A DNA stretch of 64,000 nucleotides from Thiobacillus sp. (GTDB lineage Bacteria; Pseudomonadota; Gammaproteobacteria; Burkholderiales; Thiobacillaceae): positions 1 through 64,000 of the forward strand of contig JAJPEP010000067.1 of the NCBI GenBank assembly GCA_021166845.1, given 5' to 3'. Position numbers and translations under genes: made by a program. This document shows positions 9,412 through 17,192 of the stretch, one piece after another (the first letter of the stretch is position 1; every line of letters starts with the position of its first letter). The notes below the pieces were generated by a model that did no database searches, had not been told where the DNA came from, and was given only the letters and a program-made list of their open reading frames with translations.

Positions 9412-10136
9412 AGAAAACCCTTCTTGCCATCGCCGCCGCCGTACTCATGACCGTGATGCCCTCGGTACAGGCGACGGTGGTGGTCATCGATCCGGCCAAC
9501 TTGATTCAGAACATCCTGACAGCTGCCCGCGCCCTGCAGCAGATCAACAACCAGATCCAGCAACTGCAGAACGAAGCGCAGATGCTGACCAACCAGGCTA
9601 AGAACCTGACCAGTCTCCCCTTCAGCGCGCTCAATCAACTGCAATCTGCGCTGTCCGCGACTAACCAGTTGATCCAGCAGGGCCAGGGGCTGGCGTTCAA
9701 TGTCACGCAATTGCAGACCCAGTTCGCCCAGCTCTACCCGGTTTCCTACACCGCATCCACGACCGGCAGCCAGATGGCACTGGATGCGCAGCAGCGCTGG
9801 ATGAAATCACTCGACGCATTGCGCACGGCAACCCAGGTGCAGGCGCAGGCGGTGCAGAATTTTGCGGTGGACGAGCAGACCCTGACTGACCTGGTGAACC
9901 GCAGCCAGTCGGCGGTCGGCGCCTTGCAGGCTACCCAGGCGACGAACCAGTTGCTGGCTTTGCAGGCCCGGCAGGCGATCCAGGCGCAGCAACTCCAGAT
10001 CACCCAGAGCCGGGCCGCCGCGCTGGAACAGGCTCGGCAGGTGTTGGTCCAGGAGCGCGCCAATGAGGTGCGCAAGCGCTTCCAGGGCGGCGGCACGCCC
10101 TATACGCCGTACAGCGTCAACTACTACGGCAATTGA
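9408..10136 (+). CDS. trbJ: P-type conjugative transfer protein TrbJ (VirB5-like)
   Basis: This 242-residue exported protein starts at the ATG at 9408, which overlaps the trbE stop; the track start at 8952 is a frame extension. It has a Sec signal peptide (MKKTLLAIAAAVL, cleavage likely after VQA at about residue 22). The rest is strongly helical and Gln/Asn-rich (for example INNQIQQLQNEAQMLTNQ), as expected for VirB5/TrbJ proteins. Such proteins are minor pilus components or periplasmic assembly factors. The C-terminus ends in FQGGGTPYTPYSVNYYGN. Confidence 0.92.
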   Translation: MKKTLLAIAAAVLMTVMPSVQATVVVIDPANLIQNILTAARALQQINNQIQQLQNEAQMLTNQAKNLTSLPFSALNQLQSALSATNQLIQQGQGLAFNVTQLQTQFAQLYPVSYTASTTGSQMALDAQQRWMKSLDALRTATQVQAQAVQNFAVDEQTLTDLVNRSQSAVGALQATQATNQLLALQARQAIQAQQLQITQSRAAALEQARQVLVQERANEVRKRFQGGGTPYTPYSVNYYGN

Positions 10137-10142
10137 GAAAAC

Positions 10143-10412
10143 GTGACCCTGAAAACCCTTCTCATCGCCGCCGCCTGCACCGTCCTGCTGGCCGCGTGCG
10201 GCAACCCGGAACCCGCCGAGTCCGTCGAATCGCTGATGGCGAATCCTGATCGCCTGAAGGAAGTCCGCGCGCACTGCAAGGCCGACCACACCAAGGTGGG
10301 TGATGCCCTGTGCAACAGGGCGAGTGAGGCCACGCGGCGGCGCTTCATGGGCAGCGGCACGCCGTACATGGCGGCGCCACCGGCTGCACCCGCTTCTGCA
10401 CCGAAAGACTGA
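10143..10412 (+). CDS. TrbK/EexN-like entry-exclusion lipoprotein
   Basis: This 89-residue lipoprotein starts with GTG at 10143, 6 bp after trbJ. A short signal peptide ends in a lipobox with Cys19 (LLAACG). The mature part has two further cysteines in the pattern KEVRAHCKADHTKVGDALC and a Pro/Ala-rich tail. The position between trbJ and trbL matches TrbK-type entry-exclusion lipoproteins, which stop a recipient from accepting a second copy of the same element. It probably sits in the inner membrane facing the periplasm. Position, size and lipobox support the call, but sequence conservation in this family is low. Confidence 0.75.
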   Translation: MTLKTLLIAAACTVLLAACGNPEPAESVESLMANPDRLKEVRAHCKADHTKVGDALCNRASEATRRRFMGSGTPYMAAPPAAPASAPKD

Positions 10413-10415
10413 GCC

Positions 10416-11777
10416 ATGAATGATCTGTCGGTCATCGACCACTTCCTCGATGTCTTCTCGCACTACATCGACTCGGGTTTCGGCCTGCTGCATGGCGAGG
10501 TGGCGTTTCTCACCGCGACGCTGGTGGTGATCGACATGACGCTAGCCGGGCTGTTCTGGGCCATGGGCGGCGAGGACGTGATCGGGAGGCTGATCAAGAA
10601 GACGCTCTACGTCGGCGCGTTCGCGTTCATCATCGGCAACTTCAACACCCTGGCCGGCATCCTGTTCAATTCGTTTGCCGGACTCGGGCTGGTGGCGTCG
10701 GGTTCCACGCTGACGCAGGCGCAGTTCCTGCAGCCGGGCCATCTGGCCAAGGTCGGCGTCGATGCGGCACAGCCGATCATGGCGCAGATCAGCGACCTGA
10801 CCGGCTTCCCCGAGGTCTTCGCGAACCTCGATGTCATCGCCGTGCTGTTTCTCGCCTGGCTGGTGGTGATCGTCAGCTTCTTCGTGCTCGCCGTGCAGCT
10901 CTTCGTCACGCTGATTGAATTCAAGCTGACCACGCTCGCGGGCTTCGTGCTGGTGCCGTTTGCGTTGTGGAACAAGACCGCGTTCCTGGCCGAGCGGGTG
11001 CTGGGCAACGTGGTGTCATCGGGCATCAAGGTGCTGGTGCTGGCGGTGATCGTCGGCATCGGCACGGGACTGTTTGCACAGTTCCAGACCCCTCCCAACA
11101 CTGAGCCCTCCATCGACCTGGCGTTGACCATCATGCTCGCCTCGCTGGCGATGCTGGGACTGGGGATCTTCGGGCCGGGGATTGCCACCGGGCTGGTGTC
11201 CGGCGCACCGCAACTCGGTGCGGGTGCGGCGGCCGGCACGGCGCTGGGTGCGGCCGGTTTGGCGGTGGCTGGAGGCGCAGCTGTCGCCACCGGCGGTGCA
11301 GCAGTAGCGGCGGGTGCGCGCATGGCGCCGGGTTCCGCACGCGCGGCCATAGGCGGAGCAGCGTCGGCCGGGCGTGCAAGCAGCGCTATGGCAAGCAGCG
11401 CGAAAACCGCCTACCGGGCTAGTGCCGCGGCATCGGGTGGCGCTGGGGTTCGTGCCGCCGGCGCAGGCCTTGCCAATGTGGCCAAAAGCGGCGCCGGTGC
11501 TGTCGGCCAGCGCGTCGCAGCCGGTGCCAAGGCGGTCAAGGATCGCGTCGCGAACTTCGTCGCTGACGCTGCTGCGCCTGCGGCGGCAGCCAGTTCCACC
11601 GAATCAGCCGATGCAGCCGAAGCCAGGCCCCCTGCGGCGGAACCCGCCTGGGCCAAACAAATGCGCCGCAAACAGCAGGTGAGCCATGCCGCCACGACGG
11701 CGGCTCACACCCTGCGTTCGGGCGATCACGGCGGTGGCGGTGCCAGCCCGAGCCTGCGCGACGATTCGAACCACTAA
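10416..11777 (+). CDS. trbL: P-type conjugative transfer protein TrbL (VirB6-like)
   Basis: TrbL is the polytopic inner-membrane channel component of the mating apparatus, 453 residues. The first 270 or so residues hold about six hydrophobic helices (for example ILFNSFAGLGLVASG and FLAWLVVIVSFFVLAVQLFVTL). The last 180 residues are an Ala/Gly-rich, low-complexity cytoplasmic or periplasmic tail typical of TrbL. It lies 3 bp after the TrbK-like gene and 24 bp before trbF. Confidence 0.93.
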   Translation: MNDLSVIDHFLDVFSHYIDSGFGLLHGEVAFLTATLVVIDMTLAGLFWAMGGEDVIGRLIKKTLYVGAFAFIIGNFNTLAGILFNSFAGLGLVASGSTLTQAQFLQPGHLAKVGVDAAQPIMAQISDLTGFPEVFANLDVIAVLFLAWLVVIVSFFVLAVQLFVTLIEFKLTTLAGFVLVPFALWNKTAFLAERVLGNVVSSGIKVLVLAVIVGIGTGLFAQFQTPPNTEPSIDLALTIMLASLAMLGLGIFGPGIATGLVSGAPQLGAGAAAGTALGAAGLAVAGGAAVATGGAAVAAGARMAPGSARAAIGGAASAGRASSAMASSAKTAYRASAAASGGAGVRAAGAGLANVAKSGAGAVGQRVAAGAKAVKDRVANFVADAAAPAAAASSTESADAAEARPPAAEPAWAKQMRRKQQVSHAATTAAHTLRSGDHGGGGASPSLRDDSNH

Positions 11778-11801
11778 AGATTGAATACCGGAGATCAGTT
11801 C

Positions 11802-12509
11802 ATGCGATTCAAACGACCCCAGGTGCGCTACGCGGACACACCGGAACCCGTCACCCCGTACCAGGCGGCCGCGCAGGTCTGGGACCAGCGCATCGGCAGT
11901 GCGCGCGTGCAGGCGAAGAACTGGCGGCTGATGGCCTTCGGCTGCCTGTCGCTCGCCTTGTTGATGGCGGGTGGCCTGGTGTGGCGTTCGGCGCAGTCCA
12001 TCGTCACGCCTTATGTGGTCGAGGTGGCCACCGGTGGTCAGGTGCGCGCAGTCGGTGAAGCGGCCACGCCATACAAGCCCAACGATGCGCAGATCGCCTA
12101 CCACCTGGCGCGTTTTCTTACCGACGTGCGCTCGCTGTCGATCGACCCCATCGTCGTGCGGCAGAACTGGCTCGAAGCCTACGACTACGCCACCGACATG
12201 GGCGCGGCAATGTTGAACGACTACGCGCGCACCAACGATCCATTCGCGCGCATCGGCCAGACCTCGACGTCCGTGGAGATCACCAGCGTGGTACGCGCCA
12301 GCGACTCATCGTTCCAGGTGCGCTGGATCGAGCGCAGCTATGTGAACGGTTCGCCCTCGGGCACCGAACGCTGGACCGCCGTGCTGTCCATCGTGCTGCA
12401 ACCGCCGCGCACCGAAGAGAGGCTGCGCAAGAACCCCCTAGGAATTTACGTGAACGGCATTTCCTGGAGCCGTGAACTCGACGCGACCGAAGGAGCAAAG
12501 AAACCATGA
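11802..12509 (+). CDS. trbF: Conjugal transfer protein TrbF (VirB8-like)
   Basis: TrbF is a bitopic inner-membrane scaffold protein of the VirB8/TrbF class, 235 residues. The track uses a TTG at 11781. The ATG at 11802 (MRFKRPQVRYADTPEP) has CCGGAGATC ahead of it and matches the usual TrbF opening, so it is preferred. A single transmembrane helix (FGCLSLALLMAGGLVW) is followed by a periplasmic NTF2-like domain that includes RFLTDVRSLSIDPIVVRQNW. The stop overlaps trbG (ATGA). Confidence 0.93.
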   Translation: MRFKRPQVRYADTPEPVTPYQAAAQVWDQRIGSARVQAKNWRLMAFGCLSLALLMAGGLVWRSAQSIVTPYVVEVATGGQVRAVGEAATPYKPNDAQIAYHLARFLTDVRSLSIDPIVVRQNWLEAYDYATDMGAAMLNDYARTNDPFARIGQTSTSVEITSVVRASDSSFQVRWIERSYVNGSPSGTERWTAVLSIVLQPPRTEERLRKNPLGIYVNGISWSRELDATEGAKKP

Positions 12510-13519
12510 AACCCAAAATCCGCATTTACGCTTTGCCGTTGATCCTGAGCGCCACCCTGGCAACCGTCAGTGGTTGCGCCACACACGGCAAGCCGCCACC
12601 AGACATCACGCTGGACGAACCCATCGCGGCGCACGCGCTGCCGGAGTTGCCCAAGCCCATCGAGGTAGTCGAAGTGCCAAAGCCACTGCCGCTGCCGGAA
12701 CAGTTGAAGCCGCTGGCGAGTACGCCAGAGGACAAGCCAGTCGCCGAATTGCCCGACGAGAAGGCTCGCGTGGCACGCGCCAATGCGGAGGCGCGCGTGC
12801 CGCCCAGCCGCGAGGGCTATATCAACGCGATCCAGGTCTGGCCCTACGCGGACGGCGCGCTATATCAGGTCTACACCAGCCCTGGCCGCGTCACCGTGAT
12901 TACCTTGCAGGAAGGTGAAGAACTGGTGACGGTCTCAGCCGGCGACACGGTGCGCTGGATCGTGGGCGATACCGCGAGCGGCACGGGCGCCAGCCTGCGC
13001 GTGAACATCCTCGTGAAGCCCACGCGCGTCGGGCTGAAGACGAATCTCGTCATCACCACCAACCGCCGCACCTACCTGCTCGAACTATCTTCGACACCAC
13101 AGGCGTGGATGGCGTCGGCATCGTGGGACTACCCGAAGGACCGCATGCTGGCCTTGCAGAAGCAGGCGCAGCAGGCTCAGGCGGCAGCGCCGGTGGATTC
13201 GGGCTTGTCATTGGAGAAGATCAAGTTCCGCTATGCAATCTCCGGTGACAGCCCACCGTGGAAGCCACTGCGCGCGTTCGACGACGGCGAGCGGGTCTAT
13301 ATCCAGTTCCCTGCTGGCATCGCGAAGGGCGAGCTGCCGCCGCTATTCGTGATCGGGCAGCAGGGCGATGGCCAGCTCGTGAACTACCGCTTCCGCTCCC
13401 CCTATTACGTGGTGGATCGGCTGTTCGGTGCCGCCGAGTTGCGGCTAGGTGTGGACAAGGCCGCCGTCGTGCGCATCGAACGCACCGATGGCATGGCCAG
13501 CACGGCGCGGAGGCATTGA
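12506..13519 (+). CDS. trbG: P-type conjugative transfer protein TrbG (VirB9-like)
   Basis: TrbG is the VirB9-like part of the outer-membrane core complex, 337 residues. It begins with a signal peptide ending in a lipobox (VSGC, Cys24), so it is a predicted lipoprotein. A proline-rich linker (residues 30-80) leads into the VirB9/CagX domain, with N-terminal strands around GYINAIQVWPYADGALYQVY and the C-terminal lobe around SGDSPPWKPLRAFDDGERVYIQFP. It overlaps trbF and sits 2 bp before trbI. Confidence 0.93.
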   Translation: MKPKIRIYALPLILSATLATVSGCATHGKPPPDITLDEPIAAHALPELPKPIEVVEVPKPLPLPEQLKPLASTPEDKPVAELPDEKARVARANAEARVPPSREGYINAIQVWPYADGALYQVYTSPGRVTVITLQEGEELVTVSAGDTVRWIVGDTASGTGASLRVNILVKPTRVGLKTNLVITTNRRTYLLELSSTPQAWMASASWDYPKDRMLALQKQAQQAQAAAPVDSGLSLEKIKFRYAISGDSPPWKPLRAFDDGERVYIQFPAGIAKGELPPLFVIGQQGDGQLVNYRFRSPYYVVDRLFGAAELRLGVDKAAVVRIERTDGMASTARRH

Positions 13520-13521
13520 GC

Positions 13522-14796
13522 ATGAGCACGCCCGCCACGCCGCAGACGCCGTCGACTGGGACAAATAAGGCCGACCCGGACGCCTTGGCTCTGCGCGCTT
13601 CGCCGCGTCCGGTCACGCGGCTTAATCGGCGCATGCTGGCCGTGCTTGCAGGGGCGCTCGGCATCGTCATACTGGGCGCCACACTCTGGTCCTTGCAGCC
13701 GCACAAGCGTGAGCGCAACCCGGCCACCGAGCTGTACAACGTGGATCGCGTCTCACGGGCCGATAGCCTCGACCAGTTGCCCAAGGACTATACGAAAGTG
13801 GTGCCAATGGCTAAGCCTGGAGTGCCGATGTTGGGTGAGCCATTGCCGGGCGACTTGGGGCCGGCCATCGTGCATGCGCAGAACCAAGGGAACACGGGCG
13901 CGTACACCCCCGCGCAACCCGGCCGCATCGCACAGCCGGGCGATGCCGAGGATGCGGCGCGTTCGTCGGTGTTCTTCCGCAGCAGTAGTGCAACAAAGGC
14001 GGCACCGGCAACCACCGTGGCCGCAATCCAACCCGAGCCGGCATCGGGCAATCAAGCCTTCAATCCGATGGCTTCGATATCGGCACAACCAACCGATCCG
14101 ACGGCTGCGCAGAATCGGCAGGAGCAGAAGCAGGCCTTCGTCGCCAATGGCGGCGATACGACCACCCGCAATCCGGCCAGCCTGCAACCGCCAGCCTCGC
14201 CCTACCAAGTGATGGCGGGCACCATCATTCCGGCGGCGCTGGTGACGGGCATCAACTCCGACCTGCCAGGGCAGGTCATCGCCAATGTCACCGAGGCGGT
14301 CTACGACACGGCCACGGGTCGCTTTCTGCTGATTCCGCAGGGGTCGCGGCTGATCGGCCGCTACGACAGCCAGGTTTCATTCGGTCAGCGACGGGTACTG
14401 CTGGTGTGGACGCGCTTGATCCTGCCTGATACTTCGTCGATTTCGCTCGACCGATTGCCTGGCATCGACCCAGCGGGCTATGCCGGGCTGGAGGATGGCG
14501 TCGATTGGCATTGGGATCGCATTCTTGCCGGTGCGGCGTTGTCCACGCTGCTCGGCGTCGGTGCGGAGCTGGCAGCACCCAACAACAACGGCAGTACCGG
14601 TAGCGTCACCGTCGCCGTTCGCCAGAGCGCTCAGGACACCGTGAACCAGGTCGGTCAGGAGATTACAAAGCGCAATCTGAGCATCCAGCCAACACTAACC
14701 ATCCGGCCTGGTTTTCCGATGCGCGTGATGGTGAACAAGGATCTGATTCTGCGGCCGTATCAGCCGCTGTTCTTCCAGAGAGGTTCGTCACAATGA
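13522..14796 (+). CDS. trbI: Conjugal transfer protein TrbI (VirB10-like)
   Basis: TrbI spans both membranes as the VirB10-type energy-sensing core protein, 424 residues. The start is the ATG at 13522, 2 bp after trbG; the track start at 13258 is inside trbG. A cytoplasmic N-terminus is followed by one transmembrane helix (MLAVLAGALGIVILGATLW) and a long Pro/Gln/Ala-rich periplasmic linker. The conserved C-terminal TrbI domain comes last (AGTIIPAALVTGINSDLPGQ, then LIPQGSRLIGRYDSQV). The end overlaps the DUF2274 gene by 4 bp. Confidence 0.94.
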   Translation: MSTPATPQTPSTGTNKADPDALALRASPRPVTRLNRRMLAVLAGALGIVILGATLWSLQPHKRERNPATELYNVDRVSRADSLDQLPKDYTKVVPMAKPGVPMLGEPLPGDLGPAIVHAQNQGNTGAYTPAQPGRIAQPGDAEDAARSSVFFRSSSATKAAPATTVAAIQPEPASGNQAFNPMASISAQPTDPTAAQNRQEQKQAFVANGGDTTTRNPASLQPPASPYQVMAGTIIPAALVTGINSDLPGQVIANVTEAVYDTATGRFLLIPQGSRLIGRYDSQVSFGQRRVLLVWTRLILPDTSSISLDRLPGIDPAGYAGLEDGVDWHWDRILAGAALSTLLGVGAELAAPNNNGSTGSVTVAVRQSAQDTVNQVGQEITKRNLSIQPTLTIRPGFPMRVMVNKDLILRPYQPLFFQRGSSQ

Positions 14797-15056
14797 ACAC
14801 ACCAAATGGGAAGCTGCGGCTGGGGCCGCTGCCGAAAACCGAGACTGTAAAAGTCACTGTCGCCCTGACGGTCACGCTCAAGGCCGATTTAGAGCGCTAC
14901 GCCGCCCTACATGCGCAGACCTACGGCGAACCGGTCGATGCCGCCACATTGATCCCGCACATGCTGGAATCATTCATGGCACGGGATCGGGGATTCAGAA
15001 AATCGGCCGCGGAAGGAGAGCCAGCATCGCGGCCGAAACCTGCATCGAATCAATAG
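14793..15056 (+). CDS. DUF2274-family protein closing the trb operon
   Basis: This 87-residue protein opens with KLRLGPLPKTETVKVTVAL, the hallmark of DUF2274 proteins, which are found directly after trbI in Tn4371-type ICEs. The next part resembles a ribbon-helix-helix or small helical domain (LKADLERYAALHAQTYGEPVD). No function is established for the family. The ATGA overlap with trbI indicates co-translation. It is the last gene of the conjugation operon. Confidence 0.85.
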   Translation: MNTPNGKLRLGPLPKTETVKVTVALTVTLKADLERYAALHAQTYGEPVDAATLIPHMLESFMARDRGFRKSAAEGEPASRPKPASNQ

Positions 15057-15255
15057 CGCTCAGACATTCGACTCTGCCTAAAACACCAGCCTAGCCTGAA
15101 TGTGAATGCGCAATTACCACCCACGCCCGGCGTACGCCCATGCACGCCCGAGCGGGTTTTCGGAAACGGGGATCGGCGAGACCATATCTGCTGACAGTGA
15201 AATTGCCGACAACGGTCTCAAACCGAGCCGAACCGGCGCACCCATGGAGCGAAAC

Positions 15256-15459
15256 ATGAGCAACCCAAGTCGATGGGTGCTGATCAACCGATTCGCAGAG
15301 ATCACTGGATACAGCGAAGACGCGGTACGCCACAAGGTCAAGAACGGCACTTGGTCGCAAGGCCGTATCTGGCGCAAAGCACCGGATGGCCGCATTCTTG
15401 TGAACTTGGAAGAGTTTGAGCGCTGGGTGGAGAGCGGCAGGCAACTGGCTGCGCATTGA
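15256..15459 (+). CDS. Excisionase-like (Xis) winged-helix protein
   Basis: This is a 67-residue basic protein resembling phage and ICE excisionases: RWVLINRFAEITGYSEDAVR as a DNA-binding helix pair, then the basic turn KNGTWSQGRIWRKAPDGRIL and an acidic C-terminal helix. The track begins at 15106, but GGAGCG just upstream of the ATG at 15256 (MSNPSRWVL) points to that start. Xis proteins bend att DNA and bias the integrase toward excision. The nearby HTH and integrase genes fit this role. The 199 bp between DUF2274 and this gene hold only a weak inverted repeat (GAGACC 15178-15183 / GGTCTC 15214-15219). Confidence 0.78.
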   Translation: MSNPSRWVLINRFAEITGYSEDAVRHKVKNGTWSQGRIWRKAPDGRILVNLEEFERWVESGRQLAAH

Positions 15460-15529
15460 TACCGGTCAGTCGTTCACGTTAGCCACACTTTTGCTCTTCT
15501 CTGCTTGGAGCAGTCCTGCGGCGCCATCG

Positions 15530-15558
15530 TTGATTTATACGCTCAATGAGCGTATCAT
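15530..15558 (+). promoter_or_regulatory. Sigma-70 promoter overlapping a perfect 19-bp palindromic operator
   Basis: A -35 element TTGATT (15530-15535) and a -10 element TATCAT (15553-15558) are separated by 17 bp. The spacer and part of the -10 are filled by ATACGCTCA-A-TGAGCGTAT (15537-15555), two perfectly complementary 9-bp arms around one base. A dimeric repressor bound there would block RNA polymerase. The first gene downstream is the HTH regulator at 15630, followed by the integrase, so autoregulation is the natural inference. Confidence 0.7.
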
Positions 15559-15629
15559 TTCGCCGACTGCCAACAGTCGGCGCGGGTATCTTGTCCTGCG
15601 AGGCGTGATGGCGCACATGGACTCACGCG

Positions 15630-15896
15630 ATGCCACACTCGCTCAACCGACGCAACAACATTTCGGCTTCGACAACTGCCACGCCCCCCGAGCCTGATGA
15701 CATTCGTGCGGCCAGAACCGCAGCAGGTTTGACGCAAACGGAAGCCGGTGCCGTGGTGCATGCATCGTTGCGCACTTGGCAGCAGTGGGAGGCAGGGGAT
15801 CGCAAGATGCACCCTGGACTGTTTGAGCTATTCACGCTCAAGACCGCACGAGAAAATCGCAAGCAACAAGCCAGCGACAGAAACAACCAGGAGTAA
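15630..15896 (+). CDS. XRE-like HTH regulator upstream of the integrase
   Basis: This 88-residue protein has one helix-turn-helix of the Cro/C1 type in its centre (DIRAARTAAGLTQTEAGAVV, then SLRTWQQWEAGDRKMHPGLF) and a charged C-terminal tail. It has the size of phage repressors and antitoxin-type regulators, but no toxin gene is adjacent. It lies 13 bp before the integrase and about 70 bp after a promoter carrying a palindromic operator. It probably represses its own transcript and hence integrase expression. The N-terminal 20 residues look disordered, and the ATG at 15630 has no strong ribosome binding site. Confidence 0.78.
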   Translation: MPHSLNRRNNISASTTATPPEPDDIRAARTAAGLTQTEAGAVVHASLRTWQQWEAGDRKMHPGLFELFTLKTARENRKQQASDRNNQE

Positions 15897-15909
15897 TTTC
15901 GGGAGAGTA

Positions 15910-17160
15910 ATGATGGCGGCGCAAATGGATACCGTGATAAGCAGCAACCTTCCAGGCATCGAAGTGCATGGAAAGTCGATTCGCGTGGTGTTCATGCACA
16001 AGGGAGTGCGCCATCGCCACACGCTGGGTATCGAGCCAACCAAGGCAAACCTGAAACATGCGTCTCGCCTTCGCAGCGCCGCCATGTATGCGCTCAAGAC
16101 GGGGACCTACAACGAGGCTGAGTTTTTCCCCCATTCGAGGCAAGGCGACCAAGCCGGCACGGCAGGCAAACGTCTCGGCGATCTGTACGAACGGTACATG
16201 CCGCTCAAGGCCGTGGACATCACTTCCGAAACACAGAATCGCTACGAGGTAGCACTGAACTCCTGCTTGAACACCATCGGCAGGGACCGGCTTGCCGATG
16301 CGCTTATTCCTGCCGACATCCAACAGTTGCGAGTCGATCTGATCGAGACGCGCGCAGTTTCGACAGTGAATCACTACCTCGCAACATTCGCGGGCTTTCT
16401 CTACTGGTGCGAGCAGAACCACTTCTGCGCTGAAGGCTTGGCCAAGAACTGCACGCGCTTCACCAAGAGCAACAAGGACCCGGACCCGTTCACTTATCAG
16501 GAGTACAACGCGCTAATCACGAAGGGTTGCCTGCACCCAATGGACGCGGCCTCGGTGACACTCGCGTTCTACACAGGCCTGCGGCCGGGCGAGTTGTGTG
16601 GGCTCGCTGTGGAGGACATTGCCACCGATCTGAGCAAGCTGACGGTGAGGCGCTCAGTCACACAGTCGCTGACCTTCAAGATTCCGAAGACGAACAAGGA
16701 ACGTACCATCCTGCTGTTCCCGCCGGCACAAGCTGCACTCAAAGTCCTAATCGAAGATGCACTGACGCGCGATGCGATGGACTTGGAAGTCTGGCTGAAT
16801 CGTCATGAGTCTCGCGTTGATCGCGCCCGGCTGTTGTTGTCGCCGAAGACGCAGGCACGCAAGACCGACGTAAACGCGTGGTACGTGCCAAGCGCATGGA
16901 ACACCAAATGGGCCAACTTGACCAGGCGCGCCGAGGTACGGCATCGCCCGCCTTATCAGACCCGCCACACCTACGCCTGCTGGAACCTCACCGCACGGGG
17001 TAATCTTGCCTTCATCGCCAACCAGATGGGGCACAGTGACTATTCGATGCTCGTGAAGGTCTATGGTCGCTGGATAGATTCGGAGTCCCCCAGAGAGCTG
17101 GGGCGCATCTGGCAGGGCATGAAAAAACTCGTTCAAATTGCCCCAAATTTGCCCCAATAA
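15910..17160 (+). CDS. int: Tyrosine recombinase / ICE integrase
   Basis: This site-specific recombinase is 416 residues long. The ATG pair at 15910/15913 follows GGGAGAG; the track start at 15748 lies within the HTH gene. It has an N-terminal arm-binding domain (GIEVHGKSIRVVFMHKGVRH), a SAM-like core-binding domain (about residues 85-180) and the catalytic domain. Active-site residues seen are Arg225 (YTGLRPGEL), the box II YQTRH with Arg352, the MGHSDYSM box and nucleophile Tyr385 (KVYGRW). All are intact, so the enzyme is probably active. Its 3' end carries a repeated TTGCCCCAA. It ends 32 bp before mutS, which marks the att region. Confidence 0.93.
   Translation: MMAAQMDTVISSNLPGIEVHGKSIRVVFMHKGVRHRHTLGIEPTKANLKHASRLRSAAMYALKTGTYNEAEFFPHSRQGDQAGTAGKRLGDLYERYMPLKAVDITSETQNRYEVALNSCLNTIGRDRLADALIPADIQQLRVDLIETRAVSTVNHYLATFAGFLYWCEQNHFCAEGLAKNCTRFTKSNKDPDPFTYQEYNALITKGCLHPMDAASVTLAFYTGLRPGELCGLAVEDIATDLSKLTVRRSVTQSLTFKIPKTNKERTILLFPPAQAALKVLIEDALTRDAMDLEVWLNRHESRVDRARLLLSPKTQARKTDVNAWYVPSAWNTKWANLTRRAEVRHRPPYQTRHTYACWNLTARGNLAFIANQMGHSDYSMLVKVYGRWIDSESPRELGRIWQGMKKLVQIAPNLPQ
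17138..17158 (+). repeat. Direct repeat TTGCCCCAA x2 at the integrase 3' end
   Basis: TTGCCCCAA occurs at 17138-17146 and again at 17150-17158, a 12-bp period, in the last codons of the integrase and right before the putative att junction. Short direct repeats near an element end are typical integrase arm-type sites. No binding evidence is available. Confidence 0.5.
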
Positions 17161-17192
17161 AAATACTAAAACAAGACAAATGATTGTTTTTA

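Larger units (their letters stand above)
1..17192. mobile_element. Integrase-proximal part of a Tn4371-type ICE (partial)
   Basis: The segment holds a coupling protein, a complete P-type mating-pair formation set (trbB to trbI with DUF2274) and an Xis/HTH/tyrosine-integrase cassette. This is the conjugation core known from Tn4371-family ICEs. The right boundary is inferred to lie between the integrase stop (17160) and the first mutS codons (17193), because mutS and everything beyond it is ordinary chromosome. The left boundary is outside the window: no relaxase, TraF, ParA/B or RepA genes are seen, and no direct repeat marking a second att site was recognised. In classical Tn4371 the integrase is at the opposite end from trb, so this is a rearranged or differently recombined relative. 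The exact right end is uncertain by some tens of bases. Confidence 0.8.

Noticed and set aside
15057-15255. Riboswitch or structured RNA before the Xis-like gene
   Set aside because: Only a weak 6-bp inverted repeat (GAGACC/GGTCTC) is visible; nothing matches a known class.
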